DNA of 64,000 nt, taken from NCBI RefSeq assembly GCF_002160755.1, contig NZ_NFLE01000001.1, positions 62,001 to 126,000 on the forward strand, written 5' to 3'. The position numbers were made by a program, and so were the translations under genes. Below the pieces are notes generated by a model. The model was not told where the DNA came from. It did no database searches and saw nothing but the letters and a program-made list of their open reading frames with translations. Source of the DNA: Lachnoclostridium sp. An14 (GTDB lineage Bacteria; Bacillota; Clostridia; Lachnospirales; Lachnospiraceae). How positions within the stretch are numbered: position 1 is the stretch's first letter; the number at the start of each line of letters is the position of its first letter. Positions 16,153 to 24,738 of the stretch are shown in pieces.

Positions 16153-17553
16153 TTGAGAAAAATTGTTGGAAAAGGAATGTTGACGGCAGCGCTGTGCGCC
16201 CTTCTTGTGACAGGAGGCGTGACGGCGGCCTATGCGCAGGATGACACGGGGACCTTTGTCTCCGGTACGAAGATAAACCATGTGGGAGTGGCGGCCATGA
16301 CGCCGGCAGAAGCGGAGGAACGGATCGAGTCCTTCTATAACGGCTCCTACACCCTGACCATCCACGGGAGAGACGGGGCGGAAACCTCCCTTTCCGGGCC
16401 GGAGATCGGATACCGGGTGGAGGTTGCCGGCGGCCTGGAGGAGATTTTGCAGGGGCAGAACGAAGGGGGGCGGGTGAGCGGTCCCTCCGTGGACAACCGC
16501 TACCAGGTGCCCATGACCGCCGTCTACGACGAGGCGGCCTTAAAGGAACGGCTGGCGGCCCTGCCCCTTGTGACCGGGGCCAGCCCCACGGCGGACGCTT
16601 CCATCGCTCCCTGGGATGAGGAAACAGGCTTTGTGATCCTCCCGGAAACCCAGGGAAATGAGCTGGACGGAGAACGTCTGGAACAGGCAGTGAAACAGGC
16701 CCTGGCGGACGGCGCCTCCTCCCTGGATCTGGAGAGCGCCGGCTGTTACATAGAGATTCAGGTGCGGGCAGATGACCCGGCCTTAAACGCGAAAAAAGAC
16801 GCCATGAACCGCAGTGCCTCCATGAGCCTCACCTACACCTTCGGAGAACGGCAGGAAGTCCTGGAGGGGGCAGTCATCGCCTCCTGGCTGAAACCGGGGA
16901 CGGGGGCGGAGATGGAGGTGGACCGGGAGGCAGCCGCCGCCTTTGTAAAAACCCTGGCAGAAACCTACGACACCGCCGGAACGGCCCGCGTCTTCCACAC
17001 CACCAGAGGAACGGACGTGACCTTGACAGGGCCTTACGGATGGACCATCGACCAGGCGGCGGAGACCGACAGCCTGATCGCCGCCATCCGGGCCGGGGAG
17101 AGCGGGAGCCGGGAGCCGGTTTACACCTCCCAGGCGGCCTCCCACGACGGAAACGATTACGGAACCACCTATGTGGAAGTGGACATCGCCGGCCAGCACG
17201 TCTATTTTTACAAGGACGGCGAACTGGTGTGGGACGCGCCCTGCGTCACCGGAAACCTGGCAAAGAATTACGGAACCCCCGACGGCATTTACGGCCTCTA
17301 CTACAAGCAGAAGGACAAGGTGCTGCGGGGGGCCAAGCAGGCAGACGGCTCTTATGAGTACGAAAGCCCGGTGGATTACTGGATGCCCTTTAACGGCGGC
17401 ATCGGCCTCCACGACGCCAACTGGAGGAGCAAGTTCGGCGGGACCATATACGAGACAAACGGTTCCCACGGCTGCGTAAACCTTCCCCCGAGCCAGGTCA
17501 AAGAGCTTTACGACTACTTATATAAAAATGTGCCTGTGATCTGTCACAGCTAA
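16153..17553 (+). CDS. L,D-transpeptidase (YkuD) with PG_binding_4-like region
   Basis: This 466-residue exported enzyme has a signal sequence at residues 1-30 ending AAYA. Putative peptidoglycan-binding modules of the PG_binding_4 type cover about 35-320. A C-terminal YkuD catalytic domain carries the histidine in GIGLHDANW and the nucleophile in SHGCVNLP near residue 445. It makes 3-3 cross-links in peptidoglycan or attaches proteins to it, outside the membrane. The only start compatible with the signal peptide is TTG at 16153, served by AAAGGA about ten bases upstream; the ATG at 16177 would cut the signal's basic end and has no spacing for a ribosome site. It follows a class D beta-lactamase-like gene. 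Confidence 0.93.
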   Translation: MRKIVGKGMLTAALCALLVTGGVTAAYAQDDTGTFVSGTKINHVGVAAMTPAEAEERIESFYNGSYTLTIHGRDGAETSLSGPEIGYRVEVAGGLEEILQGQNEGGRVSGPSVDNRYQVPMTAVYDEAALKERLAALPLVTGASPTADASIAPWDEETGFVILPETQGNELDGERLEQAVKQALADGASSLDLESAGCYIEIQVRADDPALNAKKDAMNRSASMSLTYTFGERQEVLEGAVIASWLKPGTGAEMEVDREAAAAFVKTLAETYDTAGTARVFHTTRGTDVTLTGPYGWTIDQAAETDSLIAAIRAGESGSREPVYTSQAASHDGNDYGTTYVEVDIAGQHVYFYKDGELVWDAPCVTGNLAKNYGTPDGIYGLYYKQKDKVLRGAKQADGSYEYESPVDYWMPFNGGIGLHDANWRSKFGGTIYETNGSHGCVNLPPSQVKELYDYLYKNVPVICHS

Positions 17554-17592
17554 AGGCGTTCCCGGCACAAATCAGGCACAGATGGAGGACAC

Positions 17593-18837
17593 ATGAAAAA
17601 AATCGTGATCGTGGGCGGCGGGGCCTCCGGACTGGCGGCCGCCATCACTGCCGCCAGAAAGGGTTGCCAGGTGACCGTGCTGGAACACAAGGAGCGGCCC
17701 GGAAAAAAAATCCTGGCCACGGGAAACGGCCGCTGCAACTTAACCAACCTGCGTCTGGACCCGGACACCGGCTACCGCGGCGGCACTCCCGGCTTTGCGA
17801 CCTCCGTGCTGTCTAAGGTGACCGTGGAGGAGACCCTGGCCTTTTTTGAGGATATGGGCCTGCCGGTGCGGGACCGGGACGGCTACGTCTATCCCCGCTC
17901 CGCCCAGGCGGCCGCGGTGGCGGACACCTTAATCCTGGAGGCGGAACATCTGGGGGCGCGGCTGCTCTGCGGCGTCCACGTCCGCCAGGTGGAACAACGA
18001 AAAAACGGCGCCTTTCTGGTGCGGGCCGCCTCCCCGGAGGGGGATATAAACATCCCGGCGGACTGCGTAATTCTGGCTACCGGCAGCAAGGCGGCTCCCG
18101 CCACCGGCTCCGATGGCAGCGGCTACGGGCTGGCAGAGGCGTTGGGCCATACCATCATTCCCCCGTTGCCGGCCCTGGTGCAGGTAATCTGCCGTGGAAA
18201 GGTGTTCCGGCAGCTGGCGGGGATCCGGGCAGAAGGGGAGGTGCGCCTATATCTGGACGGAACCTTAGCCGCCAGGGACCGGGGCGAATTGCAGCTTACA
18301 GACTATGGAATCTCCGGGATCCCGGTATTTCAGGTGAGCCGGTACGCCTCCGTAGGCCTGGCAGAGGGACGAAAGGTGGAGGCAGAGCTGGATTTTTGGC
18401 CCGACCGGGAGGAGAGTCAGGTACTCTCTTTCTTAAGAGAGCGGAGAGACCGGCTGCCCTACCGGACGGGAGAGGAGTTCCTCACCGGCATCTTTGCCAA
18501 AAAGCTGGGCTGCGTCCTGCTTTCTTCCTCCGGCATCTCCCTCACAGACCCAGCGGGACAGATCCCCGACCGGAAACTGGAGCGCCTGGCGGGCCAGATC
18601 AAGGCATTTCCCGCCCAGATCACCGGCACAAAGTCCTTTGACAGCGCCCAGATCTGCTGCGGAGGCGTTTCCGTGGATCAGGTGGATCCTGCCACCATGG
18701 AGTCCAGGCTGGTTCCCGGCCTCTACCTGACAGGAGAGCTTTTGGACATCGACGGCATCTGCGGCGGCTACAATCTGCAGTGGGCCTGGTCCACCGGCAT
18801 TCTGGCAGGCCGAAGCGCGGCCGGACGGAATCACTGA
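17593..18837 (+). CDS. HI0933/YhiN-family flavoprotein
   Basis: This 414-residue FAD-binding oxidoreductase has an N-terminal Rossmann dinucleotide fold (IVGGGASGLAAAI, residues about 5-17). The HI0933 signature ATGNGRCNLTN lies near residue 42, and the closing FAD segment reads GELLDIDGICGGYNLQWAW near residue 380. Family members include the E. coli YhiN protein and the bile-acid-region BaiN of clostridia, but substrates are mostly unknown. GGAGGACAC precedes the ATG at 17593. It is 40 bases after the transpeptidase and could share its transcript. No bile-acid genes are nearby, so I do not propose that role. Confidence 0.92.
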   Translation: MKKIVIVGGGASGLAAAITAARKGCQVTVLEHKERPGKKILATGNGRCNLTNLRLDPDTGYRGGTPGFATSVLSKVTVEETLAFFEDMGLPVRDRDGYVYPRSAQAAAVADTLILEAEHLGARLLCGVHVRQVEQRKNGAFLVRAASPEGDINIPADCVILATGSKAAPATGSDGSGYGLAEALGHTIIPPLPALVQVICRGKVFRQLAGIRAEGEVRLYLDGTLAARDRGELQLTDYGISGIPVFQVSRYASVGLAEGRKVEAELDFWPDREESQVLSFLRERRDRLPYRTGEEFLTGIFAKKLGCVLLSSSGISLTDPAGQIPDRKLERLAGQIKAFPAQITGTKSFDSAQICCGGVSVDQVDPATMESRLVPGLYLTGELLDIDGICGGYNLQWAWSTGILAGRSAAGRNH

Positions 18838-18877
18838 TAAAACGGACATGACCGCTAACGCGGTCATCCCGAATCAT

Positions 18878-19038
18878 GAAAGCCAGATGGCTCCACGCCT
18901 ACGGCGTTCCCGCCATCTGCCGACGGTATTCGAAATCCGGGCTATCGCCCTACTTTCTCATACCGTCTTGCCCGTCTGATGCCGATATATCTGTGCGTGC
19001 GAGCACGCCCATCTATATCGTCGCCATCCGGGGCTTTC
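18878..19038. repeat. Type-B hairpin-array element, long form
   Basis: This 161-base element is bounded by GAAAGCC and GGCTTTC. Inside are three successive hairpins: GATGGC/GCCATC around 18886-18920, GACGGTAT/ATACCGTC around 18922-18968, and GATATA/TATATC with an inner GCGTG-CGAG-CACGC. The last part is almost identical to the short form at 21788-21860, and the outer flanks AATCAT and AGTAA are also shared. It lies just upstream of the next flavoprotein start, and an open frame through it is not genuine coding sequence. Confidence 0.85.
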
Positions 19039-19064
19039 ACAGTAAAAAGCATACGGAGACAGAC

Positions 19065-20708
19065 ATGATCAGAATCAACCAGTTAAAGCTTCCTGTGACC
19101 CACAGCCAGGAAGATTTGGAGAAAAAAATAGAAAAGACCCTGCGGCTGCCAAAGGAAAGAATTAAGAGCTGGCGGCTGGTTCGCCAGTCCGTGGACGCGC
19201 GGAAAAAAGAGGAGCTACGGTATATTTACGCTGTGGACGTGGAGACGGAAAAGGAGAGCCAGGTGGTAAGACGGGCCAAGGACCAAAACGTCCAGCTCTC
19301 CACTGAGAGGCCCTACCGGTTCCCGAAACCGGGGACAGAGCCGCTTTCCTGCCGCCCGGTGATCGTGGGAGAAGGGCCTGCGGGCCTGTTCTGCGGCCTG
19401 ATGTTGGCCAGGGCCGGCTACCGTCCCCTCCTATTAGAGCGGGGAGAGGCGGTGGAGGAGCGGACGAAACGGGTGGAGGCCTTCTGGGCCGGCGGCCCCC
19501 TAGACCCCAATTCCAACGTGCAGTTTGGAGAGGGCGGGGCCGGGACATTTTCCGACGGAAAGCTCAATACCCTGGTAAAGGACCGGACGGGGAGAAACCG
19601 GCTGGTGCTGGAGACCCTGGCTGCGTTCGGGGCGGATCCTGCCATCACCTACCAGGCCAAGCCCCACATCGGCACCGACGTCTTAAGCGGCGTGGTACGG
19701 GCCATCCGGGAGGAGATCCTGCGCCTGGGAGGAGAGGTGCGCTTTTCCAGCCAGGTGACGGATCTAGAGCTGAAAGACGGGGCTGTCGCCGCCGTGATCC
19801 TAAAGAGCGGGGAGCAGATCCCCGCCCAGGCGGTGGTGCTGGCGGTGGGCCACAGCGCCAGGGACACCTTCCAGTCCCTTCTTGCCCGCGGCATCCCCAT
19901 GGAGCCGAAACCCTTCGCCGTAGGGCTACGCATCCAGCATCCCCAGGCCCTCATCGACCTTTCCCAGTACGGGCCGGAGGGGGCAAAGCACCTGGGTGCC
20001 GCCAGCTATAAGCTCACCCATCAGGCCTCCGGCGGCCGGGGTGTCTACTCCTTCTGTATGTGCCCCGGCGGCTACGTGGTAAACGCCTCCTCCGAGGAGG
20101 GCCGCCTGGCGGTAAACGGCATGAGCAACCACGACCGGGGCGGAAAAAATGCCAACAGCGCCCTGATCGTCACTGTCACCCCGGAGGATTTCGGCGGGGA
20201 CGGCCCCCTGGCGGGGGTGGAGTTCCAGCGCCGCCTGGAAGAACGGGCCTATGAGGCGGGAAAGGGGGCCATCCCCATCCAGCTCTATGAGGACTTTAAA
20301 GAACACCGCCCCAGCAAAGCCCTGGGGGAGGTGACGCCGGAGATGAAGGGGGGCTGGGCCTTTGCCGACTTAAGGACCGTCCTTCCGGAGGTTCTTTCCC
20401 AGGCCCTCATTGAGGGAGTAGAGGCCTTCGGCGGCAAGATCCGCGGCTTTGACCGACCGGACGCCATTCTGGCGGGAGTGGAGAGCCGCACCTCCTCCCC
20501 GGTGCGGATTCCCAGGGACGAGAACCTGGAGAGCGCCGTCCGGGGGCTCTTTCCCTGCGGGGAGGGAGCGGGCTACGCCGGTGGAATCACTTCCGCGGCC
20601 ATGGACGGCGTCCGGGTGGCGGAGGAGCTGGTCCGGCGCTACGCCCCGCCGCCCACGGAACGCCATGACAGCAGGAATTACACAAAGGAGGAGCCCACAC
20701 AGCCATGA
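19065..20708 (+). CDS. FAD-dependent dehydrogenase of the COG2509 type
   Basis: This 547-residue protein has a small N-terminal domain (about 1-85) containing PKERIKSWRLVRQSVDARKK, then a flavin-binding fold with VIVGEGPAGLFCGLMLARAG near residue 103. It also has NVQFGEGGAGTFSDGKLNT near 155 and the C-terminal GEGAGYAGGITSAAMDGVR segment that closes the FAD site. The family is widespread in Firmicutes and its substrate is unknown. I chose the ATG at 19065 over 18876 because the upstream part is the type-B repeat and the family begins MIRINQL. Its stop overlaps the proB start (ATGA), so it is translationally coupled to proline synthesis. Confidence 0.9.
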   Translation: MIRINQLKLPVTHSQEDLEKKIEKTLRLPKERIKSWRLVRQSVDARKKEELRYIYAVDVETEKESQVVRRAKDQNVQLSTERPYRFPKPGTEPLSCRPVIVGEGPAGLFCGLMLARAGYRPLLLERGEAVEERTKRVEAFWAGGPLDPNSNVQFGEGGAGTFSDGKLNTLVKDRTGRNRLVLETLAAFGADPAITYQAKPHIGTDVLSGVVRAIREEILRLGGEVRFSSQVTDLELKDGAVAAVILKSGEQIPAQAVVLAVGHSARDTFQSLLARGIPMEPKPFAVGLRIQHPQALIDLSQYGPEGAKHLGAASYKLTHQASGGRGVYSFCMCPGGYVVNASSEEGRLAVNGMSNHDRGGKNANSALIVTVTPEDFGGDGPLAGVEFQRRLEERAYEAGKGAIPIQLYEDFKEHRPSKALGEVTPEMKGGWAFADLRTVLPEVLSQALIEGVEAFGGKIRGFDRPDAILAGVESRTSSPVRIPRDENLESAVRGLFPCGEGAGYAGGITSAAMDGVRVAEELVRRYAPPPTERHDSRNYTKEEPTQP

Positions 20709-21556
20709 ACAGCGTAAGACGGGAACATTTACAGAATAAAAAAAGGATCGTGATCAAGATCGGTTCTTCCTCCCTGACCCATCCGGAGACGGGAGATTTA
20801 AACCTGATGAAAATAGAAAAGCTGATCCGGGTGATCAGCGATTTAAAGGGCCAGGGCAAGGAGGTGGTGTTAGTCTCCTCCGGAGCCATCGCCGCCGGCC
20901 GCCAGGCCCTGGGAAACCGGAAACGGCCGGAGACCGTCTCAGAAAAGCAGGCTTACGCCGCCGTAGGCCAGGCCAGGCTGATGATGGTGTACCAGAAACT
21001 GTTTTCCGAGTACAACCAGACGGCCGCCCAGGTGCTTTTGACGAAAAATACCATCATCGTGGAGGATTCCCGGTACAACGCCCAGAATACCTTCGACGAA
21101 CTGTTGAAACTGGGGGCCATTCCCATTGTCAATGAAAACGACACCGTTTCCACCCACGAGATTCAGTTCGGCGACAACGACCGGCTCTCCGCCATCGTCG
21201 CGGCCCTCATCGGGGCGGATCTTCTGATCCTGCTCTCCGACATCGACGGCCTTTACACCGACGATCCCAAAACCCATCCGGAAGCCCGTTTCATCAGCAC
21301 GGTGGACGAGATCACCCCGGAGCTTTTGGGGATGGGAAAGGACACCACCGGAAGCGACGTGGGCACCGGCGGGATGTCTGCCAAACTGGCGGCCGCCCGC
21401 ATCGCCACCGACTCCGGCTCCGACATGGTGATCGCCAACGGGGACCGGGTGGAGGTGGTGGAGGAAATCCTGGAGGGAGAGGAGCGGGGAACCCTGTTTT
21501 TCGCCCATGAAAACCTGGATTTTGACTTAATCCATTACATAACCAACGAATATTGA
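20705..21556 (+). CDS. proB: Glutamate 5-kinase, short form without PUA domain
   Basis: This 283-residue amino-acid kinase phosphorylates glutamate in the first step of proline synthesis. Motifs are IVIKIGSSSLT near residue 14, VSSGAIAAGRQALG near 57, NENDTVS near 145, DNDRLSAIVAALIGADLLILLSDIDGLY split around 157-180, and GTGGMSAKL near 222. The C-terminal PUA domain found in the E. coli enzyme is absent, as in many clostridial homologues. The start overlaps the stop of the upstream flavoprotein. Type-C and type-B repeats follow before the rest of the proline cluster. Confidence 0.94.
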   Translation: MNSVRREHLQNKKRIVIKIGSSSLTHPETGDLNLMKIEKLIRVISDLKGQGKEVVLVSSGAIAAGRQALGNRKRPETVSEKQAYAAVGQARLMMVYQKLFSEYNQTAAQVLLTKNTIIVEDSRYNAQNTFDELLKLGAIPIVNENDTVSTHEIQFGDNDRLSAIVAALIGADLLILLSDIDGLYTDDPKTHPEARFISTVDEITPELLGMGKDTTGSDVGTGGMSAKLAAARIATDSGSDMVIANGDRVEVVEEILEGEERGTLFFAHENLDFDLIHYITNEY

Positions 21557-21558
21557 CG

Positions 21559-21609
21559 ATACCAGGGTCAAACGGCCGGAAATCCGATGCAAGCTTGCTT
21601 GCAAGAGGA
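21559..21609 (+). repeat. Type-C 51-base repeat, copy 2
   Basis: It begins two bases after the proB stop codon and matches 8762-8812 at 42 of 51 positions. Together with the following bases (to about 21625) it can form a long hairpin, CCAGGGTCAAA pairing with TTTTGACCTTGG, around an inner GCAAGC/GCTTGC. It could act as a transcript end for proB. Confidence 0.75.
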
Positions 21610-21787
21610 TTTTTGACCTTGGGACCCGCCAAAAACATGAATAAGCAGCCATTTTTCGCAGAAAAATGAGCGGATTATGAATGTTTTTAAGGATTGCGGA
21701 AACACGCAGTGCGAAACAATCCGGGATCAAAGGGGGTAAAATACCTTTTGCCCCCAACATCATACTGATAATACCATAACAAATCAT
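21610..21787 (+). other. Hairpin-rich non-coding stretch downstream of proB
   Basis: No coding frame is convincing. Successive inverted repeats are visible: AAAAACAT with ATGTTTTT around 21624-21690, GGATTG with CAATCC around 21690-21723, and GGGGGTAAAA with TTTTGCCCCC at 21732-21757. None is followed by a long T-run. The following 73 bases are the type-B short element. Confidence 0.5.
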
Positions 21788-21860
21788 GAAAGCCCGTCTG
21801 ATGCCGATATATCTGTGCGTGCGAGCACGCCTATCTATATCGTCGCCATCCGGGGCTTTC
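21788..21860. repeat. Type-B hairpin element, short form
   Basis: It has the same ends (GAAAGCC, GGCTTTC), the same flanks and the same 3' hairpin as the 161-base form at 18878. The first two hairpins are precisely missing, so it looks like an internal deletion derivative. It ends 16 bases before the DUF896 start codon. Confidence 0.85.
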
Positions 21861-21876
21861 AAAGTAAGGAGCGAAT

Positions 21877-22098
21877 ATGAGACAGGAAGACATTGACCGG
21901 ATCAACGCACTGTACCACAAATCCCAGTCCGTGGGACTGACGGAGGAGGAGAAAGAGGAGCAGGCCCGCCTGCGGAAGGAATACGTGGCCGCCATCCGCG
22001 CCAGCCTGCGGGGCAGCTTAAACAACATTTCCATCCAGGAAAAGGACGGCACCATCACCGACCTGGGGAAGAAATTCGGCGGCGTAAAGGACGTGTAA
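21877..22098 (+). CDS. DUF896 / YnzC-like small protein
   Basis: This 73-residue protein has the DUF896 layout, an N-terminal pair of helices with IDRINALYHKSQSVGLTEEE and then EQARLRKEYVAAIR, and a polar C-terminus. Members are small cytosolic proteins of unknown function; Bacillus YnzC is associated with the SOS operon. AGTAAGGAGCG precedes the ATG, partly supplied by the end of the type-B repeat. It is followed four bases later by the cyclo-ligase gene, so the two are probably translated together. Confidence 0.9.
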   Translation: MRQEDIDRINALYHKSQSVGLTEEEKEEQARLRKEYVAAIRASLRGSLNNISIQEKDGTITDLGKKFGGVKDV

Positions 22099-22102
22099 GC
22101 CC

Positions 22103-22675
22103 ATGGAAAAAGAACGGGCCAGAGCCCTGGCGCGGGAGGGGAGACGCCGCCTGACGGAGGAGGAAGGGCGGGAAAAGAGCCGCCTGGCCGTCCGCCGCCT
22201 CCTTCCCCTTTTAGAGGGAGAACAGACGGTGTTTTGCTACGCCAGCCTGCCGCGGGAGACGGGGACGGAGGAGCTTTTAGCAGCCCTCTGGGCCAGAGGC
22301 GTCCAGGTGGGCCTGCCGCGGGTGCAGGGGCAGGAGATGGCATTTTACCAGGTAACTTCCCTTGAAGATCTGGAGCCGGGAGCCATGGGCATCCGAGAGC
22401 CCCGTTCCCATTGCCGGGAGCTTTCCTGTCCCACGGCGCCGGTGATCACCCCCGGCCTGGCCTTTGACCGGACGGGAGGGCGTGCCGGCTACGGCGGCGG
22501 CTACTACGACCGCTTTTTTGCCAGGGAAGGGAATCACCCGGCCATTGGGCTGTGCTTTGCATTTCAGGTGATGGGAGAGGAGATCGCCCTCTCTCCCCAT
22601 GACCGCCCGGTGGACCGGATCGTCACAGAGGAACGGGTTTATGACTGCGCGAAGGCGCGGAGAAAAGAGGGATAG
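22103..22675 (+). CDS. 5-formyltetrahydrofolate cyclo-ligase
   Basis: This 190-residue enzyme converts 5-formyl-THF to 5,10-methenyl-THF with ATP. Recognisable are the N-terminal [19 protein letters not shown] region, [14 protein letters not shown] near residue 50, and the nucleotide-binding signature [14 protein letters not shown] near residue 130. The C-terminal [18 protein letters not shown] is also typical. The start follows DUF896 by four bases and its stop is one base before the proA ATG. Its place inside the proline cluster has no obvious metabolic meaning but is tight in spacing. Confidence 0.93.
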   Translation: MEKERARALAREGRRRLTEEEGREKSRLAVRRLLPLLEGEQTVFCYASLPRETGTEELLAALWARGVQVGLPRVQGQEMAFYQVTSLEDLEPGAMGIREPRSHCRELSCPTAPVITPGLAFDRTGGRAGYGGGYYDRFFAREGNHPAIGLCFAFQVMGEEIALSPHDRPVDRIVTEERVYDCAKARRKEG

Positions 22676-22676
22676 G

Positions 22677-23921
22677 ATGAATCTGAAAGAAATCGGAGCA
22701 AAGGCGAAGGAGGTGTCCCGCCTTCTTGGGAAACTGGGACAGCAGCAGAAAAACGACGCCCTGGAGGCGGCCGCCAGCGCCCTGTTAAACCGGGAGGCGG
22801 CCATCCTGGCGGCCAATGAAACAGACGTGGAGAAAGCGGTGGAGAAGGGCATGAGCCCCGGTCTGGTGGACCGGCTCCGCCTGACCCCGGCGCGGGTGGC
22901 GGACATGGCCGCCGGCCTGCGGGACGTGGCCGCTTTGGACGATCCCATCGGAGAGGTGGAGTCCATGAAAAAACGGCCCAACGGCCTGCTCATCGGCAAA
23001 AAGCGGGTTCCCTTAGGAGTGGTGGGCATCATTTACGAGGCCCGGCCCAACGTGACGGCGGACGCCTTCGGCCTCTGCTTTAAATCGGGAAACGCCGTGA
23101 TTTTAAAAGGAGGCAGCGACGCCCTCTGTTCCAACGTGGCCATTGTGGAGGCCATCCAGGAGGGGCTTTCCGCCTGCGGCCTGCCTGGAGAGGCCATTCA
23201 GCTGATCACAGACACCAGCCGGGAGACCACGAAGGAGCTGATGCGGCTCAACGGCTACCTGGACGTGCTGATCCCCAGAGGGGGAGCGGGGCTGATCCGC
23301 TCCGTGGTGGAAAACAGCACCGTCCCGGTGATCGAGACCGGCACGGGAAACTGCCACGTCTACGTGGACGCCACCGCCGATCTTTCCATGGCCGCGGACA
23401 TCATCTACAACGCCAAGACCCAGCGCATCAGCGTCTGCAACGCCTGTGAGTCCCTGCTGATCCACCGGTCTGTGGCCGGGGAGTTCCTTCCCCTCTTAAA
23501 GGCCCGCCTGGAGGAAAAGGCGGTGGAGCTGCGGGGAGACGAGGACAGCCGCCGCATTCTTCCCGACATGGTTCCCGCCACGGAGGAGGACTGGGGAACG
23601 GAGTATCTGGACTACATCCTCTCGGTGAAACAGGTGGACAGCGTAAACGAGGCCATCGCCCACATCAACCGCTACGGCACCGGCCATTCCGAGGCCATCG
23701 TCACCAAAGATTATGAAAACGCCCAGCGGTTTTTAGACGAGGTGGACGCGGCGGCGGTGTACGTAAACGCCTCCACCCGGTTCACCGACGGTTCCCAGTT
23801 CGGGTTCGGGGCGGAGATCGGCATCAGCACCCAGAAACTCCACGCCAGAGGCCCCATGGGCCTGCGGGAGCTGACCACCACCAAATACATCATCTACGGA
23901 AACGGGCAGGTACGCCCGTAA
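22677..23921 (+). CDS. proA: Glutamate-5-semialdehyde dehydrogenase (gamma-glutamyl phosphate reductase)
   Basis: This 414-residue NADPH-dependent enzyme performs the second step of proline synthesis. Motifs are [20 protein letters not shown] near residue 105, [14 protein letters not shown] near 135, IPRGGAGLI near 200, and the catalytic cysteine in [11 protein letters not shown] near 255. The family ending [19 protein letters not shown] and [11 protein letters not shown] is complete. I chose the ATG at 22677, one base after the previous stop, with AGAGGGATAGG upstream. It completes the proB-DUF896-cyclo-ligase-proA order and is closed by a strong terminator. Confidence 0.96.
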   Translation: MNLKEIGAKAKEVSRLLGKLGQQQKNDALEAAASALLNREAAILAANETDVEKAVEKGMSPGLVDRLRLTPARVADMAAGLRDVAALDDPIGEVESMKKRPNGLLIGKKRVPLGVVGIIYEARPNVTADAFGLCFKSGNAVILKGGSDALCSNVAIVEAIQEGLSACGLPGEAIQLITDTSRETTKELMRLNGYLDVLIPRGGAGLIRSVVENSTVPVIETGTGNCHVYVDATADLSMAADIIYNAKTQRISVCNACESLLIHRSVAGEFLPLLKARLEEKAVELRGDEDSRRILPDMVPATEEDWGTEYLDYILSVKQVDSVNEAIAHINRYGTGHSEAIVTKDYENAQRFLDEVDAAAVYVNASTRFTDGSQFGFGAEIGISTQKLHARGPMGLRELTTTKYIIYGNGQVRP

Positions 23922-23937
23922 GGCTTTTGTCAGCCGG

Positions 23938-23986
23938 AAACGGCCCTTTGGGAGGGAGATCGCCTTCTCCCCAAAGGGCCGTTTTT
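23938..23986 (+). terminator. Terminator after proA
   Basis: A perfect 12-base-pair stem, CGGCCCTTTGGG (23941-23952) with its complement at 23970-23981, is followed by TTTTT. A type-A repeat begins right after it. Confidence 0.9.
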
Positions 23987-23987
23987 G

Positions 23988-24115
23988 TATCAACAGGAAA
24001 CTGCGTTCCCCATGACACAAAAGCCTCCGGCGAAATGCACATTCCACGCAGAGGAAGATGGCTGCCGGCGCAGCTGCGCTCCGGCGCGAGTGTGCGCTGC
24101 GGCGTATACTTTTTT
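23988..24115 (+). repeat. Type-A repeat, copy 5
   Basis: All modules are present in diverged form: an AACAGGAAACTGCGTTCC hairpin region, GCCTCCGGCG, the core GCAGAGGAAGATGGCTG, GCGCTCCGGCGCGAG, and a GTGTGCGC/GCGTATAC hairpin followed by TTTTTT. It is the second terminator-like structure in a row after proA. Confidence 0.8.
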
Positions 24116-24584
24116 GCCCCGGGAACATCACTGCCGGTGCAGCCTGGCCGCGGCGGAACTGCCTGGAGCGGGCACGCCAGTCCGTACAATCTCATTCTCC
24201 GTCTCCAAGTCATCTGTACGCATACAGCGTACATTCCGCCAGCTCGTCTTAAATGGCCATCCCCCGGTTTCCCTGTGCCGCAAGAGCCATTTCCCTTTTT
24301 CCGCGCCGGACCCAGGCGGAGAGAGCTGGAAGGGTTCCGATTTTTCTCCGCATTTTCAAGCCATTTCCAGGAACGCATAAAAACACAAAAAATATGCTGC
24401 CCCGCTTTTTCCCATCCTCTTTTAGATCGCCAGTCCTCCGGTTTCCCCGAGAGAATGTGCGCTATACGCGGACATCCGCCCGATCCTGATACATTTCCCC
24501 TCCCAGCGCATAGTTTGTATGCAATATGCGCACAGATGCCCGTTTACCAAATACGATAAAATATGGGGAGCAGGCGCCAAATTG
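24116..24584 (+). other. Non-coding stretch upstream of the peptide transporter
   Basis: No gene, RNA family or repeat copy was recognised in these 470 bases. Open frames here have no ribosome site and no family resemblance. Composition drifts from GC-rich to AT-rich towards the promoter. Confidence 0.5.
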
Positions 24585-24600
24585 TTGTATATTTATACAA
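24585..24600. promoter_or_regulatory. Palindromic operator candidate
   Basis: TTGTATA-TT-TATACAA is a perfect 7-base dyad with a two-base centre. It lies 25 bases upstream of the -35 of the transporter promoter, a position suited to an activator or repressor dimer. The binding protein is unknown. Confidence 0.45.
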
Positions 24601-24625
24601 AAATGAACAAATTTGCAAGAAACAG

Positions 24626-24654
24626 TTGTAATTTGCCTGCGTTCGGGCTATAAT
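24626..24654 (+). promoter_or_regulatory. Promoter of the peptide transporter operon
   Basis: TTGTAA-N17-TATAAT has a perfect -10 and ideal spacing, 84 bases before the ATG at 24739. Confidence 0.8.
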
Positions 24655-24738
24655 CGGTTTCAACATTGCGGTTTTGGCACATTAAAGTAGTAGCAGAATG
24701 TTGCCGGCCGGATGGAAAAAGGAAAAGGAGGAGCTATT

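Noticed and set aside
17593-18837. Bile-acid reductase (BaiN)
   Set aside because: Only family-level similarity; no other bai genes in the window.
18876-19064. N-terminal extension of the COG2509 flavoprotein
   Set aside because: The sequence is the type-B repeat; the family starts at 19065.
23927-24559. Long overlapping frames between proA and the transporter
   Set aside because: They run through a terminator and a type-A repeat and have no ribosome site or family resemblance; GC-rich DNA opens chance frames.
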